Source of the DNA: Duganella sp. CF517
GTDB taxonomy: Bacteria; Pseudomonadota; Gammaproteobacteria; Burkholderiales; Burkholderiaceae_D
Assembly (NCBI RefSeq): GCF_900110275.1
Contig: NZ_FODC01000006.1
Span: 1 to 64,000 of the forward strand
Length of the DNA: 64,000 nucleotides
Direction: 5' to 3'
Shown here: positions 44,995-54,267 of the stretch, in pieces
Numbering within the stretch: position 1 is the first letter of the stretch
Layout: each line of letters starts with the position of its first letter
Notes under the pieces: model-generated
The model's database searches: none
Told to the model about the DNA's origin: nothing
What the model saw: only the letters and a program-made list of their open reading frames with translations
Program-made: the position numbers and the translations under genes

Positions 44995-47096
44995 AGATCG
45001 ACCTTCACGCCAAGTTTAATCAGACGCGGCGCGCCGGAACTCAGGCGCGTGCCCGCGCCGGCCCAGTATTCCTTGCCGCCCGCGTTTTCCACATTGAGCT
45101 GCACGCTGGTGCGCTTGCCCATGACCGTCGTCACATAGCGGGCGCCGGCGCTGAACAAGGTGGCGCCGCCGAGGAAGGCCTGGTTCAAATCGTTGACCGG
45201 GCGGCTGCCGGTGTAATACGCGCCGCCGTTGAGCGACAGGCCGGGCACCGCGTCCAGTTCATAGGCCAGGAAGGCGCTGGCGGTGCGCTTGGCGGCGTTC
45301 TCCGGCAGCTTGCCGTTGTAGGCCGCGCCAATGTCGCGGAATTCCGCATCGATGAACTGGGCCGAGGTCTGCCACGACAAACGCGGCGTCAGCCTGCCCT
45401 GGGTGGACAACTCCACGCCACGGAAGTGCTGCTCGCCATCGGCGCTGTAAATGTTGGCGGCGTTGGTGTAGTAGCCGGGGCGATTGATCTCGAACAGCGA
45501 AGCCTGCACCAGGGTGCCGCCGGCGCCCGGCATGCGCCAGCGCGCGCCCAGCTCCTTCTGGCGGCTCACGCCGGGCGCCAGGCGGTCGTTGGCGTTGGCG
45601 GTGCCGGTCGGCGCGGTCTCGCCCTCCTCCAGTCCCTGCGAACCGGACACGTAGAACGACAGGTCGTCGGTATATTTGTAGATCAGCGCCGCCATCGGCG
45701 TGGTCTTGCTCACGTCATAGTGGCTGGCGCCCTGGTCGCTCTTGTACTTCACGCTGCGCACGCCGGCGACGGCCTGCCAGTTCGGCGAGAAGGTCATGCG
45801 GTCGATCGCGTAGGCGCCCGAGTCGCGCGTCTCCAGGCCGGCGGTGGTCGGCGTGGCGGGATAGGCGCCGACGGTGTAGCTGGCGACCGGCGTCGGGTTG
45901 TACAAATTCTGCGACGGGATCGTGAAGGTGGCCTGGTAGATCGGGTCCTGTCCCTTGTCGGTGCGGTTCACGCCGAAAGTGACGTCATGCTTGACCGGGC
46001 CGGTGGTCACGGTGCCCGCCAACTCGGCGCGCAGCATGGTCGAATCGAGCACGCTGTGTTGCAGGTTGCCGGTGATGCGGCCGGCGCCGGTGGCGATGGC
46101 GGCGTTGTTCGTGAAGCGGAAGATCGGCAGCGCGCGGTCGCGCGCCGTTTCCGAGTGGCCGCCTTCGACGGTGAGCGCCCAGTCGTCGCTCAGCGCATAG
46201 TCGGCGCGCAGCAGCGCGTTCTTGGTTTCGGTCTCGAATCTGGCCCAGTCCGGGCCGACCAGGCGCTTCGGATCGACGCTGCGCGGCAGCGTGATGACGC
46301 CGTTGACGGCGGTCGGCAGGGTCACGCCCACCTGTTCGGTGACGCGGCGCTTGTCGTATTCCAGGTCGGCCGCCAGGCGCAGGCGCGGGTTGACGCGCCA
46401 ATCCAGCGCCGCCGACACGAAGCGGCGGTTGCCGTTGCCGACATCGTCCAGATAGCTGGCCAAGGTGCCGCCAGCGGCGTTGACACGCACGCCGACCTGC
46501 TGCTGCTCGCCGAAGCGGCGCGCGACGTCGGCGCTGGCGACCGCCGTGCCGTTCTGGTCGACCGTCATGCCCACGGTGGTCACCGGCGTGGCGCCGGCGC
46601 GCTTGGTGACGAAGTTGACCACGCCGGCCGGCGACGTGAAGCCGTAGTACAAGGCGGTCGCGCCCTTCAATACTTCGACACGCTCCTTGTCCTCCATCGG
46701 CACCTGGCCGAAATTCATGATCGGCAGCGAACCGTTGAGGCGATAGTTGGTGCGGTTCTCCACCGCGATGCCGCGGATGACCAGCTGGTCCCAGGTCTCG
46801 CCGCCGTTTTGCTGGCGCGTGACGCCGGCCGTGTTGCGCAGCGCGTCGTACAAGCCGCCGGCCGCCTGCAGCTCCAGCACCTCGCGCGTGACGACGTTGA
46901 CGGTCGACGGCACTTCCATGATGTCGGCGCCCCGGAAGCTGCCCGCTTCCACCGTCGTCGGCACGAAGCCGTCGGCCCGCGCGGCCGTCACTTTGACGGT
47001 CTGCAGGATTTTTTCATCGCCCTCCTGGGCCAGCGCGGCGGCCGGAAAAGCGGCGCACAGCGCGAGGTAGAGCGGAATCAGGCGAAACTCGGACAT
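44991..47096 (-). CDS. TonB-dependent siderophore receptor
   Basis: About 701 residues. Signal peptide (MSEFRLIPLYLALCAAFPAAALAQ, given as two halves here: N-terminal MSEFRLIP, cleavage ALAQ). Plug domain has MEVPSTVNVVTREVLELQ-type motif, VLKGATALYYG. A 22-strand barrel follows, ending in an aromatic-free LIKLGVKVDL. It imports a ferric siderophore of unknown type. A perfect-looking Fur box lies 48 bases upstream. The start is taken at 47096; no strong ribosome site is visible for it or for the ATG at 47114. Confidence 0.9.
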   Translation of the reverse strand: MSEFRLIPLYLALCAAFPAAALAQEGDEKILQTVKVTAARADGFVPTTVEAGSFRGADIMEVPSTVNVVTREVLELQAAGGLYDALRNTAGVTRQQNGGETWDQLVIRGIAVENRTNYRLNGSLPIMNFGQVPMEDKERVEVLKGATALYYGFTSPAGVVNFVTKRAGATPVTTVGMTVDQNGTAVASADVARRFGEQQQVGVRVNAAGGTLASYLDDVGNGNRRFVSAALDWRVNPRLRLAADLEYDKRRVTEQVGVTLPTAVNGVITLPRSVDPKRLVGPDWARFETETKNALLRADYALSDDWALTVEGGHSETARDRALPIFRFTNNAAIATGAGRITGNLQHSVLDSTMLRAELAGTVTTGPVKHDVTFGVNRTDKGQDPIYQATFTIPSQNLYNPTPVASYTVGAYPATPTTAGLETRDSGAYAIDRMTFSPNWQAVAGVRSVKYKSDQGASHYDVSKTTPMAALIYKYTDDLSFYVSGSQGLEEGETAPTGTANANDRLAPGVSRQKELGARWRMPGAGGTLVQASLFEINRPGYYTNAANIYSADGEQHFRGVELSTQGRLTPRLSWQTSAQFIDAEFRDIGAAYNGKLPENAAKRTASAFLAYELDAVPGLSLNGGAYYTGSRPVNDLNQAFLGGATLFSAGARYVTTVMGKRTSVQLNVENAGGKEYWAGAGTRLSSGAPRLIKLGVKVDL

Positions 47097-47143
47097 GGGT
47101 GGACCAGAAGGCATCAAATTGAAAGGATGCCGTCATTTTACTA

Positions 47144-47162
47144 GATAATGAGAATGATTATC
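47144..47162 (-). promoter_or_regulatory. Fur box of the siderophore receptor
   Basis: GATAATGAGAATGATTATC, 17 of 19 bases match the classic Fur box (GATAATGATAATCATTATC). It lies 48 bases before the receptor start, just after the beta-lactamase gene ends. Confidence 0.9.
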
Positions 47163-47170
47163 AATTCCCG

Positions 47171-48046
47171 TTACCTCTTGCCCCCCGCTTCCTCCGCCGC
47201 CAGCGTTTTATTCAGCCGCTCGGCGCCCGCCTGCGCATAGTCGCGGCACGCCTGGCGGTCGATGAAGGCCGCGTTGCCAAGTTTGGCCTGTTCGGCCTGG
47301 CGCTCGAACAGGTCCGAGGCGCCCGGATGCGCCGACACCAGGATGTCGCAATCGAGCGCCGCCACGGTGGCGATCGACTTTTTGATATCGGCCAGCGCGG
47401 TCGGATACGACTTGGAGTCGGAATAGCGGAACGGCTTGACGGTGAACGCGTTCAGGCTATCCGCGTAGACCATGGCCGCGCTCTTGCCGTTCTCGCTCGA
47501 GCGCCAGGTCCAGCTGACGCCACCCTGGGTATGGCCCGGCGTGTAGCGCGCCGTCACCGCCAGCGGCCCGAGCTTGACCACTTCGCCATCGGCCACGGCG
47601 CGCGTGTTGGCCACCGGCTTCATCGACGGCAGGTCGCCGTATTGCGGATCGCCCTTGCTCGGCTGGCCGCTGCGCAGCACCTTTTCGCCCTGCACGCTGG
47701 CCAGCACGGTCGCGCCGGACAGTTTCTGCAATTCGCTGATGCCGCCGGCGTGGTCGAAGTGGTCGTGCGAGTTGAGGATGAATTTGATGTCCTCCAGTTT
47801 GAATCCCAGCTGGCGGATATGCTGCGCGATCATCGGCGCCGATTCCGGGCTGCCGCCGTCGATCAGGATGTGGCCCCGCGGCGACGTGATCAACACGGCG
47901 CTCAGGCCGCGCGTACCGACGTAATAGGTGTCGCCGAACACCGCGAACGGTTCCTGCGGATCGTTCCAGTTCTCGGCCATCGCCGGCGCCGCCAAGCAAC
48001 CCGCGCTAAACAACGCCGACAACATCAAACCTTTCATACCTTGCAT
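47171..48046 (-). CDS. Subclass B3 metallo-beta-lactamase
   Basis: About 291 residues, secreted (signal ends APAMA-EN). Zinc motif H94-D-H96-F-D98-H99, then H172 (TPGHTQGG) and H240 (SAHPGASD), all as in B3 enzymes, which lack the B1 zinc Cys. The Janthinobacterium enzyme THIN-B is the nearest remembered relative. I choose ATG 48046 because AAAGGA is properly spaced only for it; 48052 would touch that site. It is the third gene of a blaI-blaR1-bla unit (17 bases after blaR1), which makes a beta-lactam response likely. Confidence 0.88.
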   Translation of the reverse strand: MQGMKGLMLSALFSAGCLAAPAMAENWNDPQEPFAVFGDTYYVGTRGLSAVLITSPRGHILIDGGSPESAPMIAQHIRQLGFKLEDIKFILNSHDHFDHAGGISELQKLSGATVLASVQGEKVLRSGQPSKGDPQYGDLPSMKPVANTRAVADGEVVKLGPLAVTARYTPGHTQGGVSWTWRSSENGKSAAMVYADSLNAFTVKPFRYSDSKSYPTALADIKKSIATVAALDCDILVSAHPGASDLFERQAEQAKLGNAAFIDRQACRDYAQAGAERLNKTLAAEEAGGKR

Positions 48047-48063
48047 CGTCATTCCTTTGGTTG

Positions 48064-49839
48064 TTAAAACTTGTCCAGGCGCGCGGGCAGCTCGCGCAGC
48101 AGGGCGTCGCGGGCGCGCGGGCCGCCGGCGCGCTCCCGCGTGGGGTCCAGCACCAGATGCGCGAAGACGACGGTGCGCCCGCCCTTGCTGGCCCAGCCGA
48201 CATACCAGCCGTACTGCAGCGCGCCGGCGCCGTCGCCGTCGACCCGCACCGGCGAGGCGGTCCCGGTCTTGCCCTGGACGGTCCAGCCGTTGGACAGCGT
48301 CACCGGCGCCATGATCCGCGACGTCATCTCATACGCCTGCGGCGACAGCGGCAGTTCGCGCCGCACCATCTTGCGCAGGAAGGCCACCTGCTCGAGCGGC
48401 GAAATCTTCAGGCTCGATCCGACCCACGACAGCGACAAGCCGTTGTCCTTGCCGGCGTCGCCGGACAGATCACGGTTACCGTAATCGAAGCCGTCGATAT
48501 AGCGCTGGAAGCGCTCCACGCCCAGCGCCGCCGTCACCTGCTGCGCGAACCACAGCACCGAATTCTTGAACCACAGCGTCGGATCGGTATCCTGCCGCCA
48601 CGACTCGTTGTAGTCGGTATAGCCGGCCTTGAACGGCATCCTCGGCGTGTGCGCGTCGGTCAGGATGCCGCTGTCGTAGCCCATCAGGCTGACCACGATG
48701 TTGAACGTCGACGCCGGCGTCACGCGCTCGTCGCAGCGGCCTTCGTTCGCCAGGGTGGCGCCGCTGGCCGCGTCGCTCATCGTCAGGCAGCTGAACGGCT
48801 GGCGCGACGCCGCCGCCGCAGCCGACAATGGGTCGATGCGCCAGGCCAGCGCCGGCTGAAACGCCAGGGTGCCGACGATGATGCCGGCCAGCCCGGCCAA
48901 CGCTCCCAGACGCAGGCGCAGCGAACGCCCGGCGCCGGACGGCGTGCGTATCTGGCCGATGCGGACGGCCAGCTGGCGCGCGCCGGCGCTGCCGAAAGCG
49001 AGCGCCGTCTCGACGCCGTCCCCCTGCATCTTCAACTGCGCCAGCAGCGCCGCCGCGTAGGCCTTGCGCTGGGCCGGCGGACGCCCGCGCAGCACCTCGC
49101 GGTCGCAGCCCAGCTCCTGCGCCCACGACAAGCGCCCGCGCAGCAGCCGCATGAAGGGATTGAACCAGAACAGCGTTTGCAGCAGCAGGCCGGCGGCCAT
49201 CCATTGCAGGTCGCGCCGGCGCAAATGGGTCACTTCGTGCTCGATCATCATTTGCCGCTGCAGCGGATCGAAGCCGCACAGATGCCTGGGCAGCAGCAGG
49301 CGGGCGCGGAAAAATCCGTACAACATCGGCGAGATCGGCGCGTCCACCTCGATCACTTCGGCGCCGCCGGCCAGCGCGCCGGGAACGCTGCTGCCGGATG
49401 CCGACAAACCGCGCAGGAAGCGCCCCGCCTTCAACAGCCGGTACGCCGCGTGGCCGAGGCCCGCCAGGTACACCGCCAGCCACGCGCTGGCGCCGACGGC
49501 CAGCCAGGACCGCGCCGCCGGCCGCATGTCCGTCGCCCACTCGGCGCCCGTCGCGGCGGCCGACGGCGTCGGCTTGCCCGGCGCGGGCGCGGCCGCCGCG
49601 ACGGCATTCGGCAATTCGATTTGCGGCACCACGCGCAAGCGCTCGCTGTGCGGCAGCAGCACCACCAGGAAGGCGGCGGCGACGGTGGCCTGGCCCAGCA
49701 GCCAGATCGAGCGTTGCGACGCCAGCGCGGGCAGCCGCCGGCTCATCACCGACAGCATGGCCCATGCGCCCAGGCCGGCGGCCAGGCAGCCGGCGCAGGC
49801 CAGCAAGAACCGGTAGATCAGCAGCTCGTCGAAACTCAT
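48064..49839 (-). CDS. blaR1: BlaR1-type M56 peptidase fused to OXA-like domain
   Basis: A 591-residue membrane sensor. The N-terminal M56 metallopeptidase has zinc motif HEVTH at 201-205 and about four membrane segments, the last near 310-330. A periplasmic class D beta-lactamase-like domain follows (about 345-591) with SVL at 427-429, YGN at 453-455 and KTGT at 524-527. The nucleophile motif is STFN (377-380) where class D enzymes and BlaR1 have STFK/STYK: the catalytic Lys is Asn (codon AAC). So beta-lactam hydrolysis is unlikely, and slow or trapped acylation is possible. Start ATGA-overlaps the blaI stop. Confidence 0.87.
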   Translation of the reverse strand: MSFDELLIYRFLLACAGCLAAGLGAWAMLSVMSRRLPALASQRSIWLLGQATVAAAFLVVLLPHSERLRVVPQIELPNAVAAAAPAPGKPTPSAAATGAEWATDMRPAARSWLAVGASAWLAVYLAGLGHAAYRLLKAGRFLRGLSASGSSVPGALAGGAEVIEVDAPISPMLYGFFRARLLLPRHLCGFDPLQRQMMIEHEVTHLRRRDLQWMAAGLLLQTLFWFNPFMRLLRGRLSWAQELGCDREVLRGRPPAQRKAYAAALLAQLKMQGDGVETALAFGSAGARQLAVRIGQIRTPSGAGRSLRLRLGALAGLAGIIVGTLAFQPALAWRIDPLSAAAAASRQPFSCLTMSDAASGATLANEGRCDERVTPASTFNIVVSLMGYDSGILTDAHTPRMPFKAGYTDYNESWRQDTDPTLWFKNSVLWFAQQVTAALGVERFQRYIDGFDYGNRDLSGDAGKDNGLSLSWVGSSLKISPLEQVAFLRKMVRRELPLSPQAYEMTSRIMAPVTLSNGWTVQGKTGTASPVRVDGDGAGALQYGWYVGWASKGGRTVVFAHLVLDPTRERAGGPRARDALLRELPARLDKF

Positions 49840-50219
49840 GGCGCGGTGTCCGGCTCGTCGGGCCAGTCCTTCAGCATTTGTTCGAGCTGCGCCAGCTCGT
49901 CATCGTCGACCAGCTTGCTGCCGGTGAACATATTGACGGGCAGCGGGCCGTCCATCTCCATCACCCGCTGGCCGAAATCACGCGCGAACGCGGCCAAGGT
50001 GCCGACTTTCTCCAGCACCGCCGTATAGACTTGCACGCCGTGCACGGTGTGCTGGCGCAGCGAACCCTTGTCCAGCATGCGCTCGAGCGTCTTGCGGGTG
50101 GATGAAAAAGACCAGCCGAGCTCGTCTTCTATGTGCTGGTGGATTTCGCGCGCGCTCAACGGCTGCTGCTTCCACAGCGCTTTCAGCACGGTCAGTTCGG
50201 TGATCGAGGGAATGGTCAT
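49836..50219 (-). CDS. blaI: BlaI/MecI/CopY-family repressor
   Basis: A 127-residue winged-helix repressor (ITELTVLKALWKQQPLSAREI, given in two parts: ITELTVLKALW and KQQPLSAREI; then SSTRKTLERMLDKGSL). In the Bla system BlaR1 cleaves or triggers loss of BlaI when beta-lactam binds. It is the first gene of the operon. A dyad (50230-50265) lies just upstream of the ATG and may be its operator. A GTG/ATG choice is not an issue; ATG 50219. Confidence 0.9.
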   Translation of the reverse strand: MTIPSITELTVLKALWKQQPLSAREIHQHIEDELGWSFSSTRKTLERMLDKGSLRQHTVHGVQVYTAVLEKVGTLAAFARDFGQRVMEMDGPLPVNMFTGSKLVDDDELAQLEQMLKDWPDEPDTAP

Positions 50220-50229
50220 GGGGGCCTTG

Positions 50230-50265
50230 TGTGACTAGTGCCACCATTGTGCGACACTCGTCACA
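50230..50265. promoter_or_regulatory. Candidate BlaI operator
   Basis: TGTGACTAGTG (50230-50240) and CACTCGTCACA (50255-50265) are inverted with one mismatch, 14-base spacer. A second pair, GGCCTTGTG/CACAAGGCC (50223-50231 and 50262-50270), is perfect. They sit at -11 to -51 of blaI. Confidence 0.5.
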
Positions 50266-50303
50266 AGGCCGTCAATATGGCCGAACGAAAAAATATTCTA
50301 GTA

Positions 50304-50418
50304 AAATAGCTTGCTATTTAATCGCGTACTATGTATAGTTCTCACATCGGCGCTGCAAACAGCAGCGAAGCGTAGTAGATTAGCAAGCTGTCGCAATGAA
50401 TGGTAGATCGCTAGCGAT
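50304..50418. promoter_or_regulatory. Dyads upstream of ohr, possible OhrR/MarR sites
   Basis: AAATAGC-TT-GCTATTT (50304-50319), AGC-AA-GCT (about 50382-50389) and ATCGCTAGCGAT (50407-50418). The AGC(TT/AA)GCT core in two copies suits a MarR-family dimer. No ohrR is in the window. Confidence 0.45.
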
Positions 50419-50476
50419 TAGATAGTTTGTTAGATTTAATAATGTGCACGTCAACCTAACTGAAAAGGAATTCATC

Positions 50477-50902
50477 ATGTCGATCGAAAAAGTACTGTAC
50501 CGCGCAACCGCCAAAGCCACCGGTGGCCGTGAAGGCAAAGCCGTCTCCTCCGACGGCGTGCTCGACGTCAAACTGACCACCCCGAAAGAACTCGGCGGCG
50601 CCGGCGCCGTCGGCACCAACCCTGAACAGCTGTTCGCGGCCGGCTACTCGGCCTGCTTCCTGGGCGCGCTGAAATTCGTCAGCGGCCGCGACAAGATCGC
50701 CCTGCCGGCGGACGTCTCGATCGAAGGCACGGTCGGCATCGGCCCGATTCCTACCGGTTTCGGCATCGAAGTGGAACTGAAAATCGCGCTGCCAGGCCTG
50801 GACCGCGAGAGCGCGCAGAAGCTGGTCGACGCCGCCCACATCGTGTGCCCTTACTCGAACGCCACCCGTGGCAACATCGACGTGACCCTGACCATTCTGT
50901 AA
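50477..50902 (+). CDS. ohr: Organic hydroperoxide resistance protein Ohr
   Basis: A 141-residue OsmC-fold peroxidase. The two redox Cys are present in AAGYSACFLGALKF (about Cys 61) and HIVCPYSNATRGN (about Cys 124). It reduces organic hydroperoxides with lipoyl or thiol donors. Start 50477 follows AAAAGGAA. A perfect-stem hairpin lies 28 bases after the stop. The usual regulator gene ohrR is not adjacent. Confidence 0.93.
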   Translation: MSIEKVLYRATAKATGGREGKAVSSDGVLDVKLTTPKELGGAGAVGTNPEQLFAAGYSACFLGALKFVSGRDKIALPADVSIEGTVGIGPIPTGFGIEVELKIALPGLDRESAQKLVDAAHIVCPYSNATRGNIDVTLTIL

Positions 50903-50930
50903 TCGCCCCACTCCGCGATTGACGGTCCCG

Positions 50931-50956
50931 AGGCCGGCGCCCACCAGCGCCGGCCT
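50931..50956 (+). terminator. Hairpin between ohr and elaA
   Basis: AGGCCGGCGC (50931-50940) pairs with GCGCCGGCCT (50947-50956), 6-base loop, followed by TTCTG only. A terminator or weaker stop. Confidence 0.6.
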
Positions 50957-50997
50957 TCTGCATTACAATCGTCGTTCATCCCTTACAGAGAAACGCA

Positions 50998-51450
50998 ATG
51001 ATTGAGTGGCATTGGCTGGGCTTTGACGACATCCCCCGCAACGACTGGTACGAGGTGCTGCGCCAGCGCCAGGACGTGTTCATCCTCGAGCAAACCTGTT
51101 TGTATCCCGATATCGACGGCTACGATTTGGACAGCCACCATCTGATGGCGTGGCGCGAGATCGACGGCAAGCGCACGCTGGTCGCCTATTTGCGCTGCCT
51201 GCCGCCCGGTTTGAAGTACGACGAGATGTCGCTGGGCCGCGTGTTGACCACCCGCGCCGCGCGCGGCAGCGGCATCGGCCGCGAGCTGCTGGCCAAGGCC
51301 ATTCCGCTGGCCGAGGCGCTGCATCCCGGCCACCGCTTCCGTATCGGCGCCCAGGCCCACCTGGAAAAATTCTACGCAAGCTTCGGCTTTCAAACCGTCA
51401 CGGAGCCGTATGACGAAGACGGTATCATGCACATCGATATGCTGCGCTGA
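50998..51450 (+). CDS. elaA: ElaA-family GNAT acetyltransferase
   Basis: A 150-residue GNAT protein. Family markers are RQRQDVFILEQTCLYPDIDG at the start (about 22-41), acetyl-CoA loop RGSGIGRELL, and QAHLEKFYASFGF. Substrate unknown. It ends 22 bases from the convergent histidine kinase gene. Confidence 0.9.
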   Translation: MIEWHWLGFDDIPRNDWYEVLRQRQDVFILEQTCLYPDIDGYDLDSHHLMAWREIDGKRTLVAYLRCLPPGLKYDEMSLGRVLTTRAARGSGIGRELLAKAIPLAEALHPGHRFRIGAQAHLEKFYASFGFQTVTEPYDEDGIMHIDMLR

Positions 51451-51471
51451 AGTGCGCCCTGGGAACGGGCC

Positions 51472-52714
51472 TTAAAACGTCAGCATGAAGCGCGCGCCCG
51501 CGCCGACCGAGCGCGCGTAGCGCACGGTGCCGCCATTGGCATGCACCAGGTGGCGCACCATCGCCAGTCCGATTCCCCTGCCCTGTTTTTTCGTCGAAAA
51601 GAACGGCGTGAAGATGTGCGCGGCCAGCGCTTCCGGCACACCGGGCCCATTGTCGGCCACCTCGATGCGCAACCGGCTGCCGCGGCTCAGGCGCGCGCTC
51701 ACCGCCGCGCGCGGCGGGCGCGCGCCGCCGGCCATGGCCTCGGCCGCGTTCTTGAGAAGGTTGATCAGCGCTTGCTCCAGCTGTCCCGGATCGATCATCA
51801 CCTCCAGCGACGCCGGCTCCACCGAAAACTCCACCTTCCCGCCTAGCGCCTGCCACTGCGGCGCCAGCAGCGCGGACAAGCGCTCGAACAACTCCTCCAA
51901 CCGCACCCGCTGCGGCTGCGCCTGCGGCACCGTCGACAGGCTGCGGTAGCTGCCGACAAAGTCGACCAGGCTGGCGGCGCGGCGGGCGATGGCGTCCAGC
52001 GCGATACCCAGGTCGGCGTGGATATCGGCCGGCAGCCCGGAACTGGCTTCATCGAGCAGGCCGCAGGCGGTGCGCGACAGCGAGGCCACCGGCGTCAGGG
52101 AATTCATGATCTCGTGCGTCAGCACTTGCACCAGCTCGCGCCAGGCGTTCAGGGCCTCGGCTTCCAGCTCGCTTTCCACCGGCATCAGCGCCGCCAGGCG
52201 CTGCGCGCAACCCTGCACCGACAACGCGGAAATGGCGACGAGCGCGCGTTCGCCACCGCGTTCGGTGTCGAAAGTGATCAACCTGCGCTGGCCGACCGGC
52301 TGCGCCGCCAGCAGCTCGTGCAGATCCTGCGGCGCGCTGGCGCGGCCCGGCGCCAGCAGCCTGCGCGCGCTGGCGTTGAGCGGCGCGACCTGGCCGGCGC
52401 CGCTGGCGTGCATGATGCGGAACAGCGCGATGGGCGCGTGCTCCAGCCGCGCCTCCAGCGCCAGCACGCTGGCGGCCAGTTCGTTCTGCCGGGGACCGGC
52501 GGCCGTGTCTGCGCTGGCGCCGTGCGGCTCCATGCGCGGCACGCGCGGGCCGAGTTTTCGCACACATTGCCACAGCGCGCAGAGCGGGGCCAGCGCAAGC
52601 ATCGCGCACAACACGACGCGGCGCGGCTCCGGCGTGGCGGACAAGGCGTCCGCCGCGGCGGCCAGCGCCATCAATGCGAGCACGCTGGCCGCGATCCCCG
52701 ACTTGAGCGCGCGC

Positions 52715-52725
<11 letters not shown>
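51472..52725 (-). CDS. NtrY/PilS-like sensor histidine kinase
   Basis: A 417-residue kinase. Two hydrophobic helices (about 9-28 and 37-53), a PAS-like segment (about 85-180), HisKA with His204 (THEIMNSLTPVASL) and an ATPase domain (LINLLKNAAEAM, DNGPGVPEAL, GRGIGLAMV). The start at 52725 (MASERALKSG) overlaps the regulator gene end by 11 bases. It is transcribed after its regulator and pairs with it. Confidence 0.85.
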
Positions 52726-54076
<1,351 letters not shown>

Positions 54077-54149
54077 GCAGGCATTCTAGCAGCGCCGGAG
54101 AGGCTGCGGACAAGGGAAAACCGGCCGGGCGGGGCGCGCTGGATGCGGA

Positions 54150-54189
54150 TGTCCAGTTCCGAACATCGCCCGGTGTTCGATATTGAACA
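54150..54189. promoter_or_regulatory. Two dyads, probable binding sites of the 52715 regulator
   Basis: TGTCC-AGTTCC-GAACA (54150-54165) and TGTTC-GATATT-GAACA (54174-54189; arms extend to 54172-54191). Pattern TGTYC-N6-GAACA, centres 24 bases apart, 52-92 bases upstream of the sigma-54 promoter and between the divergent genes. Confidence 0.65.
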
Positions 54190-54240
54190 CCTGCGTGCCG
54201 CGCGCACGCCAAATGCCCTTGTATCGCCGGTTTACACGCG

Positions 54241-54256
54241 TGGCACGTCCTTTGCT
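54241..54256 (+). promoter_or_regulatory. Sigma-54 promoter of the efflux operon
   Basis: TGGCAC-GTCCT-TTGCT matches the TGGCAC-N5-TTGCW consensus exactly. With C54255 as -12, transcription should start near 54267. Confidence 0.85.
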
Positions 54257-54267
54257 CATAGGCCTGC

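Noticed and set aside
42913..45138. A 741-codon plus-strand frame opposite the PepSY-flavoprotein gene
   Set aside because: It has no domain features, and it crosses the receptor gene boundary.
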